From the NCBI GenBank assembly GCA_013331415.1, contig DUGL01000058.1, forward strand, positions 2,315 to 14,198: a DNA stretch of 11,884 bases, given 5' to 3'. Origin of the DNA: Methanoregulaceae archaeon (GTDB lineage: Archaea; Halobacteriota; Methanomicrobia; Methanomicrobiales; Methanospirillaceae). Shown here in pieces: positions 6,857 to 11,884 of the stretch (position 1 is its first letter; each line of letters opens with the position of its first letter). A program made the position numbers and the translations under genes. Below the pieces are notes generated by a model, which saw only the letters and a list, made by a program, of their open reading frames with translations, was not told the DNA's origin and ran no database searches.

Positions 6857-7045
6857 TTATGCTGCCCGGTGCCGCCTCACGATAACGGAGTCACCTTTCT
6901 TTGCGATCTCGACCTTGATTTTTTTATCCCTGAACGGGACCTCAAAGATTCCGAATTTTTTTGCAGCGACCAGTTTTTCAATACGTGCCAGGTCAGTCCT
7001 GAGCATTCGTTTGAAATCCTCACCTTCATAGAGTACCGTACTCAT
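6857..7045 (-). CDS. Small basic protein of unknown function (62 aa)
   Basis: Not recognised. The first half is helical and amphipathic (EDFKRMLRTDLARIEKLVAA), followed by a likely beta hairpin (KKFGIFEVPFRDKKIKVEIA and then DSVIVRRHRAA). The alternating hydrophobic and basic residues in the strands and the net positive charge would suit nucleic-acid or protein binding, but no named motif is present. Coding is supported by an ATG with AGGG about 6 nt upstream, a coherent helix-strand-strand pattern and the absence of a better frame on either strand. It stands alone, with non-coding DNA on both sides, so its genomic partners give no clue. Confidence 0.65.
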   Translation of the reverse strand: MSTVLYEGEDFKRMLRTDLARIEKLVAAKKFGIFEVPFRDKKIKVEIAKKGDSVIVRRHRAA

Positions 7046-7212
7046 TCTTTTCCCTCACTCCCGACACCAGGGGAGATGGACCAGCACACGTATCAATCTT
7101 GTGCGTTCACAACCGGGTATGGAGGGAGGCCCCGGTCCCGTGCAGGATGAGGCTGTCTCACACGTTCCCCGTATCACCTGAACGGTTTTCAGGATATCGG
7201 TATCGTCAATCT

Positions 7213-7217
7213 CAAAA
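7213..7217 (-). terminator. T5 tract, possible terminator after the membrane protein gene
   Basis: The minus strand has TTTTT at 7213-7217, about 60 nt after the stop at 7276, with only a weak flanking CTC/GAG dyad. Oligo-T alone can terminate archaeal RNA polymerase. Support is modest. Confidence 0.3.
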
Positions 7218-7275
7218 ATAGAGCGATGATCCGGGTGAGCAGGCCATCCCGGTCAGCCCGTCTGGCCAGGGGAAG

Positions 7276-7719
7276 TCATGTGCGCGGTGGCGCATAGAAG
7301 CGGAAGCGAAACCCTGCCTCCTCGAGTACCCGTGCACCGTCCGGATCGAGATCCCGTCGTGCAGCATGGACGATGCTGTTGAGGATGTTAGTCTGGCGGA
7401 GCACGTCATACTCCCCGGACGGGGTCTCGTTTAAGAACTCGAGCAGCTCGTTCACCTGTTTGAGCACGTCGCCGGATGCGACCAGGTTGAGCCGGTTCAG
7501 CGTATGGGCAAGGCGTCGCTTGGCCATATCAAGCTTGTAGGCATCCGCACCGGCAACGTTCAGGTCGGTCACGGCATGGAAGAGTTCTTCGTAGACTTTC
7601 AATCGGTACCTGCTGCGGACCAGGGCGAGCTCCCGGCTCTCTGCAAAGAGATAGGACATGCAGAGCGCAGCGATCACCACGATTACACCAATCGTCACAA
7701 CTATCCAGTATTCGAGCAC
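7276..7719 (-). CDS. Single-pass membrane protein of unknown function (147 aa)
   Basis: Not recognised. From the GTG start the protein has one N-terminal membrane helix (about 4-25, EYWIVVTIGVIVVIAALCMS) and a largely helical, charged cytoplasmic part (about 26-147). The repeated leucine-rich amphipathic helices there may form a coiled coil or four-helix bundle. The end is basic. I chose GTG at 7719 because GAGGGGG (7725-7731) lies 5 nt upstream and a TATA-like GTTTATGTA (7754-7762) is correctly placed for a transcript start near 7731. The upstream in-frame ATG at 7758 would add 13 polar residues but lacks a ribosome binding site and overlaps that TATA element. No neighbour appears coupled to it. 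Confidence 0.7.
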   Translation of the reverse strand: MLEYWIVVTIGVIVVIAALCMSYLFAESRELALVRSRYRLKVYEELFHAVTDLNVAGADAYKLDMAKRRLAHTLNRLNLVASGDVLKQVNELLEFLNETPSGEYDVLRQTNILNSIVHAARRDLDPDGARVLEEAGFRFRFYAPPRT

Positions 7720-7724
7720 GGTTT

Positions 7725-7762
7725 CCCCCTCACTGGAAGTTTCATCTGGGAGGTACATAAAC
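7725..7762 (-). promoter_or_regulatory. Promoter and ribosome binding site that set the start of the membrane protein gene
   Basis: Minus strand: GTTTATGTA (7754-7762) as TATA element and GAGGGGG (7725-7731) as ribosome binding site, 5 nt before GTG at 7719. Predicted transcript start is about 7731. Together they favour GTG over the ATG at 7758. Confidence 0.45.
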
Positions 7763-7847
7763 TTTCGTTAATCTGGCCGTGAAGGAGAGCGGCATACCCC
7801 TTGAGGGGGAGAACCGGGCGAGGGGGGTCACGGGGTTTCCGGATGGA

Positions 7848-9059
7848 TCAGGGTTGCAGCGGGAGGCGCTCCTGGGTCGTGAACGGCCGGATACGCAGGA
7901 TCTCGCGGGCTGCGGTGGCTACTGCAGGGACCAATGCCTGAGGAGTATATACACCGAGACGCCACTGGCCCCGACGCGTCTCGTTTAATGTGGTCACGAG
8001 CGGGGAGATCTCCTCGAGCCCGATCGCCCGGTGCCGGTTCCTGACCACCACGTGGATGGACATGGCCTGCGGGAACACCGGGATGTCCAGCAGAACTTCG
8101 TGGGGCGGGACCCCGGCAGCATCGGCAATCTCTGTCGTGATGGTGCGCTGCTCTCCGGGCGTCGGGTGCCGTGCGAGCAGGGCGGCACTGACCTGCTCCT
8201 TTCCCACGTAGACCGCCCGCTTGTAGAGCGTTCGTGCATAGATCTGCTCCATGAGGACCCGTGCCACCTCTGACGGGGAGTGGAGGAGGCTGTACATGCA
8301 GCCGGCATCGTCGAGCCGCATGAAGGCGACAGGGTCGGCACCGGGCTTTCGTTTCAGGTGGGCGTGGACGGCCGCCGAGAACATCATCTCCGCAATCCGG
8401 CTGACATGGTGAAAATAGACCGCAGGCCGCATCAGGGTCCGGGCGATCAGGAGCGACTCGGCGGCATTGATCCCCCCCTCCCCCAGGACGACCTGCCCGT
8501 CCGCGATCAGGGTGTTCCTGATCAGCCGGTGGGCATCAACGGTCCCGTACGGCACCCCGGTATAGTGTGCATCGCGCAGGAGGTAGTCCATCCTGTCGAC
8601 GTCCAGTTCCCCATGGATGATCCCGGAGAGCGGGTCGTTCCCGGTGAGGACCGCGCAGACCTCGTCCGTGCTGATCGCGTGGCGCTCCAGGGTTTGCACT
8701 ATTCCCGGATCCTCGAGCAGCCATGACGGGTCATAGTGCGGTTTCCCGCACAGCTCTTCCATGACGGACTCGATCGCATGGGAGAAGGGGCCGTGTCCTA
8801 TGTCATGGATGAGCGCGGCGGCAGACACGAGGTCACGCCCCTCCCGGGTGAGCTGGAGCTGGCGTGCCATGACATCGGCAAGGTGGAGGGTGCCAAGCGA
8901 GTGCTCGAACCGGGTGTGGTGTGCACCGGGATACACGAGGTACGAGAAGCCAAGCTGGCGGATGTAGCGGAGCCGCTGGAGCGCCGGAGAATCGAGGATA
9001 TCGAGTGCAGGGGATGCGACCTCAATGTACCCGTGCACCGGGTCCTTGATAATCTTCAT
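7848..9059 (-). CDS. HD-domain phosphohydrolase, SAMHD1/dGTPase-like (403 aa)
   Basis: Metal-dependent phosphohydrolase of the HD superfamily, in the group related to SAMHD1 and to bacterial and archaeal dNTP triphosphohydrolases. The protein opens with the group's typical KDPVHGYIEV (5-14) and PALQRLRYIRQLG (25-37). The metal-binding residues are visible as H53 in TRFEHSLGT (49-57), H85-D86 in ALIHDIGHGPFSHAIE (82-97) and the late Asp in ELDVDRMDYLLRDAHYTG (151-168). Length and order are normal. Substrate is probably a nucleotide or dNTP but cannot be read from sequence. The ATG at 9059 matches the family start and has AGGT nearby; a TATA-like CCTTTATCTG (9089-9099) is well placed. The frame stays open far upstream, across cofD, but that extension has no family resemblance and is not part of the gene. 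Divergent from cofD. Confidence 0.92.
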   Translation of the reverse strand: MKIIKDPVHGYIEVASPALDILDSPALQRLRYIRQLGFSYLVYPGAHHTRFEHSLGTLHLADVMARQLQLTREGRDLVSAAALIHDIGHGPFSHAIESVMEELCGKPHYDPSWLLEDPGIVQTLERHAISTDEVCAVLTGNDPLSGIIHGELDVDRMDYLLRDAHYTGVPYGTVDAHRLIRNTLIADGQVVLGEGGINAAESLLIARTLMRPAVYFHHVSRIAEMMFSAAVHAHLKRKPGADPVAFMRLDDAGCMYSLLHSPSEVARVLMEQIYARTLYKRAVYVGKEQVSAALLARHPTPGEQRTITTEIADAAGVPPHEVLLDIPVFPQAMSIHVVVRNRHRAIGLEEISPLVTTLNETRRGQWRLGVYTPQALVPAVATAAREILRIRPFTTQERLPLQP

Positions 9060-9107
9060 GGGGTGACCTAAACAGTCTTTTGATCCTGCAGATAAAGGTA
9101 TTCTGTG
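9060..9107. promoter_or_regulatory. Compact divergent control region between the HD gene and cofD
   Basis: 48 bp serve both genes. The minus strand has ACCTTTATCTG (9089-9099), about 27 bp before a transcript start near 9068 for the HD gene. For cofD only a weak A/T stretch near 9067-9080 is available on the plus strand, and AAAGGT (9094-9099) is a poor ribosome binding site that overlaps the opposing TATA element. The two promoters must compete for space. Confidence 0.45.
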
Positions 9108-10010
9108 ATGATCACCTTTCTCTCCGGGGGGACCGGGACGCCGAAACTGGTCCGGGGGGCACGGGAGCACCTGCCGGACAAGGAGATTGCCGTGGTCGTG
9201 AACACGGCAGAAGACATCTGGATCTCCGGAAACCACCTCTCCCCTGATATCGACACGCTCCTGTACCTCTTCTCCGGCAGCCTCAATACCGATACCTGGT
9301 GGGGCGTTCGCGGGGATACCTTCCGGACCCACGAGGAATTGCTGACCCTCGGGGTCGACGAGTACATCGGTATCGGCGATGCTGATCGTGCCCTCCATAT
9401 CGCGAGGGGGGACCTGCTCCGGAACGGGAGTTCGCTCACGGAGGCGACTTCCACCCTCTGCTCCCGGCTCGGGATCGCTGCCCGCATCCTCCCCATGACC
9501 GACGAGGAGGTGGCTACCCTGATCAGGACGGACAGCGGGACGATCCATTTCCAGGAGTACTGGGTGAAGCACCGGGGGAAACTCCCGATCCGGGAGGTCA
9601 TCCGGTACTCCCCGACCGGCCCCTCGGCAACCGGGGAGGTGCTCCAGGCGATCCGGGATGCGGACCTGGTCGTCATCGGGCCGAGCAACCCGGTGACGAG
9701 CATCCTCCCCATCCTGGAATGTGCGGGGGTCATTCCTGCCCTGATGGACCAGTTCGTGATCGCGGTGAGCCCGTTCATCGGCGATGCACCGATCAGCGGC
9801 CCGGCCGGTGCCCTGATGAGAGCCCGCGGGCTTGCTCCCGATTCTGCGGCAACCTTCTCCCTGTACCGGGAGTTCTGTGACCTCTTTGTCCAGGACATCC
9901 GGGATCCCATCGATGTCCCAGGGAGCCTCCGGTGCGACACCCTCATGACCAGTGGAGAGAAGAGTGCGGCCCTGGCCGGATCGCTCATCGCTGCAGTGCG
10001 CGGAAGATAA
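9108..10010 (+). CDS. cofD: 2-phospho-L-lactate transferase (CofD), coenzyme F420 synthesis
   Basis: Transfers the lactyl-phosphate (or phosphoenolpyruvyl) group from its guanylyl donor to the deazaflavin Fo, forming F420-0. F420 is the main hydride carrier of methanogenesis. The N-terminus ITFLSGGTGTPKLVRGAREH is the family's nucleotide-binding opening. Further hallmarks are VVNTAEDIWISGNHLSPDID, YLFSG with the following WWGVRGDTF, IGDADRALHI, LPMTDEEVATLI, IGPSNPVTSILPIL, AVSPFIGDAPISGPAGALM and the C-terminal DTLMTSGEKSAALA. The product is 300 residues, normal for the archaeal enzyme. ATG at 9108 gives the family N-terminus; the GTG immediately before it is an alternative adding one residue. 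No other F420 gene is in the window. Confidence 0.95.
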   Translation: MITFLSGGTGTPKLVRGAREHLPDKEIAVVVNTAEDIWISGNHLSPDIDTLLYLFSGSLNTDTWWGVRGDTFRTHEELLTLGVDEYIGIGDADRALHIARGDLLRNGSSLTEATSTLCSRLGIAARILPMTDEEVATLIRTDSGTIHFQEYWVKHRGKLPIREVIRYSPTGPSATGEVLQAIRDADLVVIGPSNPVTSILPILECAGVIPALMDQFVIAVSPFIGDAPISGPAGALMRARGLAPDSAATFSLYREFCDLFVQDIRDPIDVPGSLRCDTLMTSGEKSAALAGSLIAAVRGR

Positions 10011-10038
10011 CCCTGCTTTTTCCGGGTATCCGGCAGGG
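10011..10038 (+). terminator. Hairpin with internal T5 directly after cofD
   Basis: Immediately after the TAA, CCCTG (10011-10015) can pair with CAGGG (10034-10038), and the nested CCGG-GTAT-CCGG (10022-10033) can close the inner stem. A C plus T5 (10016-10021) sits as a 5' bulge. The T5 may itself terminate archaeal polymerase. Plausible but unproven. Confidence 0.4.
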
Positions 10039-10207
10039 AACCTGCTGCTCCTGCACCCGCACTGCATGCCTGGCACCCGCATGAGTCCCCCCTCTGCACA
10101 CGGTGACGACCCGGGGGATCATGCTTCCCTGATGCCTGAAAAGAATGTGCGGAAAAGCCGGCCGGCTGATCGGTATCCCCCGGGAAAGCCTGGCAGGATA
10201 CGGAGGC

Positions 10208-10726
10208 TCACCCTGCGGGGAGGAGCGTGAAGGTTGCGGTCTCCAGGAACGCCGGGACCGTTATCCCTGAGATGACGACCTGGTATTCATCGGGCGCAAA
10301 CCCGGTCGTATCGAGCTCGTACCGCAGGATGTTCGCACACCCGGAAGGTCCCTCTTCAACCACGACAACCGCTGAGATGCCGGAGAACCAGGAACCGTCG
10401 CGCTTGTCTGTCGGGCCAAACGAGCGTGAATACACCTCGATCAGGACCTCGTTTCCGGGTGCGAGGTTGGTGGAGACAGAGATCAGGATCTGGTCGCCGG
10501 CACGGCAGGTGCCGCCAGGAAAGAGCCAGAGTTCTCCTCCCTGCGGTTCCCGGGCAGGGGCCAGGGATGTGTCTGCGGGGCTGGCGATGATCTCCGGAGA
10601 TGCCTCCGGGATCGCTCCGGGGCTTTCTGTCAGGGCGGGGCGCGGGTCGGAGGCAGGCTCCTGCACACAACCGGAGAGGAGGATCACGACAACCACCACA
10701 CTGCAGAGGAGAACACGCATATTCAT
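10208..10726 (-). CDS. Secreted lipoprotein of unknown function (172 aa)
   Basis: Exported, lipid-anchored protein. A short basic start (MNMR), a hydrophobic stretch (5-17) and the lipobox LLSGC (Cys20) define a lipoprotein signal. A proline-, serine- and alanine-rich linker follows (about 21-67). The outer domain (about 68-172) is rich in predicted beta strands, has one cysteine pair candidate (GGTCRAG and SGCANIL) and ends in DEYQVVISGITVPAF and ATFTLLP. This pattern is common in Ig-like surface domains of methanogens. Start: the frame stays open upstream to 10813, but only MNMR or the MR six bases later places the signal peptide at the N-terminus. No function is recognisable. It is divergent from the MntA-HepT gene. 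Confidence 0.82.
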   Translation of the reverse strand: MNMRVLLCSVVVVVILLSGCVQEPASDPRPALTESPGAIPEASPEIIASPADTSLAPAREPQGGELWLFPGGTCRAGDQILISVSTNLAPGNEVLIEVYSRSFGPTDKRDGSWFSGISAVVVVEEGPSGCANILRYELDTTGFAPDEYQVVISGITVPAFLETATFTLLPAG

Positions 10727-10778
10727 CCCAGAGAGCTGGTGCCCTTGACCATATGAACCCTGGTCCGGCAGTACACGG

Positions 10779-10803
10779 TATAAATAGGACCCGGCATAAT
10801 ATG
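10779..10803. promoter_or_regulatory. Symmetric TATA region between lipoprotein and MntA-HepT genes
   Basis: TATAAATA at 10779-10786 reads TATTTATA on the other strand, so one element could direct either gene. Predicted transcript starts are about 10756 leftward (30-nt leader to the lipoprotein) and about 10809 rightward (about 50-nt leader). A second A/T patch, CATAATATG (10795-10803), is an alternative for the rightward gene. No clear purine-rich BRE fixes the direction. Confidence 0.5.
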
Positions 10804-10844
10804 TTTCTCGCACAGAGCAGGAGTATCAGTCGTGTGTCCTGCCC

Positions 10845-10851
10845 AGGGGAG
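10845..10851 (+). promoter_or_regulatory. Ribosome binding site of the MntA-HepT fusion gene
   Basis: AGGGGAG lies 8 nt before the ATG at 10860, confirming this start and hence a complete N-terminal nucleotidyltransferase domain. Confidence 0.65.
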
Positions 10852-10859
10852 CCGGGATC

Positions 10860-11501
10860 ATGTCCATACCAAAGGCTGAACTTCGCGAAGAGGTCATCGT
10901 TGCGCTCAACACACGGTTTCCTGCACTGCGGAAACTGTACGGTATAAAGAAGATTGGGATCTTCGGCTCTTTTGCCCGGGGCGATGAGCACCAGGCGAGC
11001 GATGTGGACATCCAGGTCGAGTTCGAACAGGGGAGTGAGACGTACCGGAACTACATCGGGCTTGCCCTCTACCTCGAGGAACTCCTCGGCCACAGGGTGG
11101 ATCTTGTCACTACCCGGGTGCTCGAAGGGTACCTCCACGCCGATGTGGATGCAGACCATGCCGAACGGAACCGCGACCGTGTCTATATCACCCGGATGCT
11201 CGATGAGTGTGTCTTTCTCCTCCAGAGAAAAAGGGACTCCGCATTCCGCGAGTTCTCGCGGGATGAACTCCTGAAACGGGCCGCGATCCGGTCACTCGAG
11301 ATCATCGGGGACGGGGCAGCCCGGACATCCGACCGGACGAAAGCATCCTACCCCGGGATTCCCTGGAAGGAGCTTGCCGGGATGAAAGACCGGCTGGCCG
11401 GCATGTATTTTTCGCCGGACTGGGTGCTGGTCTGGGACATCCTGCAAAACGAGATCCCGGTGCTGGAACCACGGCTCCGGTCCCTTGCAGGCTCGTTGTA
11501 G
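10860..11501 (+). CDS. Single-chain MntA-HepT: nucleotidyltransferase fused to degenerate HepT (213 aa)
   Basis: Fusion of two domains usually encoded by adjacent genes of the MNT-HepT toxin-antitoxin system. Residues 1-98 form a minimal nucleotidyltransferase: IGIFGSFARGDEHQASDVDI carries the GSX10DXD motif (G36, S37, D48, D50), and D81 in HRVDLVT is the likely third acidic residue. Residues about 104-213 resemble HepT (DUF86): DRVYITRMLDECVFLL, AAIRSLEIIGDGAAR and YPGIPWKELAGM, ending in VWDILQNEIPVLEPRL. The known antitoxin AMPylates a HepT tyrosine in the RX4HXY RNase motif. Here that motif reads K176-DRLA-G181-M-Y183, so Arg and His are lost while Tyr remains. Nucleotidyltransferase activity is therefore likely, RNase activity unlikely. 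The frame is continuous with normal spacing between domains. Whether it is a relic, a self-regulated enzyme or a neutralising decoy is open. Confidence 0.88.
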   Translation: MSIPKAELREEVIVALNTRFPALRKLYGIKKIGIFGSFARGDEHQASDVDIQVEFEQGSETYRNYIGLALYLEELLGHRVDLVTTRVLEGYLHADVDADHAERNRDRVYITRMLDECVFLLQRKRDSAFREFSRDELLKRAAIRSLEIIGDGAARTSDRTKASYPGIPWKELAGMKDRLAGMYFSPDWVLVWDILQNEIPVLEPRLRSLAGSL

Positions 11502-11884
11502 GGGAAGCGGTCCGTTCATTTTCCTGATTGCGGGCAGACAGAATCCAGCAGTCTCCCCGCATCCCCATGGATGTGCAATCCCCTTTTTGTTCTGCCACTC
11601 CTGGTTCCTGAAACGGCTGGAAGTCCGGCACGCACTGTTCTGGCGCGATACTGTGGTTCCTGCCTCCAAAACCAGTCTCTGCCATTCCCTGACAGAACCG
11701 GCAGATACTCATCCCTGGTCCTGCATACCGAGGTCACCCGGCCACACCGGATATGCTCAGCAGTTCGGAAAACGGGGGCATGAAGATGGTGCAGTATCCG
11801 GCCACTCTGCCTGGAACAGGACCCGCTGCTGTCTTCGCACCGGCAGTAAAAAATGGGCTCTTTGCTGTTTCGGGTGGGTAAATC
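11502..11884. other. No convincing gene; non-coding to the window edge
   Basis: About 380 bp without a credible coding sequence. Several frames remain open, including minus-strand frames that overlap the MntA-HepT gene, but none shows a recognisable family or a start with a ribosome binding site. Short repeats of GGTTCCTG occur near 11603 and 11654. A six-A run near 11849 could be a minus-strand T6 terminator for a gene lying beyond the right edge. Confidence 0.5.
11560..11588 (+). terminator. Possible terminator downstream of the MntA-HepT gene
   Basis: A short stem CATCC-CCAT-GGATG (11560-11573) is followed by T5 at 11584-11588, about 60-85 nt after the stop codon. The stem is weak and the spacing to the T tract is loose, so this is only a candidate. 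Confidence 0.3.

Noticed and set aside
9060..10082. The reading frame of the HD gene stays open upstream across the whole of cofD on the opposite strand, giving a 744-codon frame.
   Set aside because: The extra part has no family resemblance, is antisense to a clear cofD, and the HD family N-terminus begins at 9059. Long antisense frames are expected in GC-rich genes.
10726..10813. Upstream extension of the lipoprotein gene to a start at 10813.
   Set aside because: It would bury the signal peptide behind about 29 residues and would run over the promoter element at 10779-10786.
10860..11501. The MntA-HepT fusion as a frameshift or stop-loss artefact joining two genes.
   Set aside because: The linker is of natural length, the frame is continuous, no internal ribosome binding site with a start was seen near residue 104, and motif losses lie well inside the second domain. 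An error cannot be excluded without homologues.
11302..11737. Minus-strand frames at the 3' end of the MntA-HepT gene and beyond, one with a cysteine pair (CRFC).
   Set aside because: They overlap the certain HepT-like coding sequence, lack a ribosome binding site, and show no conserved domain. Kept as non-coding pending comparison with relatives.

Overview
The window comes from a high-GC methanogenic euryarchaeon, most likely of the order Methanomicrobiales. Three things support this. The N-terminus of the large subunit of DNA polymerase D (DP2) is found only in archaea. CofD belongs to coenzyme F420 synthesis. The aconitase-X and UbiD-family pair matches the archaeal modified mevalonate pathway. 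Start sites show AGGAGG-type ribosome binding sites, and promoters show A/T-rich TATA elements in otherwise GC-rich DNA. Family assignments are by motif recognition only.

Layout: (1) 1-3930, minus strand. Transcription probably begins just right of 3930 and runs leftward: a four-helix membrane protein with eight HEAT repeats, a DUF432-like protein, an MscS-family channel, a small HEAT-repeat protein and polC (DP2, cut by the window edge). Gaps are 37, 0, -23 and 62 nt, so this looks like one transcription unit. (2) 4065-6488/6533, minus strand. A UbiD-family decarboxylase precedes an aconitase-X protein 6 nt away; together they look like two steps of the modified mevalonate route to isoprenoid lipids. 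The small dehydratase subunit is not in the window. (3) 6534-7847. A mostly non-coding stretch is followed by a 62-residue basic protein and a single-pass membrane protein, both on the minus strand. (4) 7848-10010. An HD-domain phosphohydrolase (minus) and cofD (plus) diverge from a control region of about 48 bp. (5) 10208-11501. A lipoprotein (minus) and a one-chain MntA-HepT protein (plus) diverge around a symmetric TATA element. (6) 11502-11884 shows no convincing gene.

The two most unusual items are the MntA-HepT fusion and the membrane/HEAT gene set upstream of polC. In the fusion the nucleotidyltransferase motif is intact, but the HepT RNase motif has lost its arginine and histidine and keeps only the tyrosine. 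In the other set, two HEAT proteins bracket a DUF432-MscS pair, with DNA polymerase D at the distal end. No tRNA, rRNA, CRISPR array or insertion sequence was seen.
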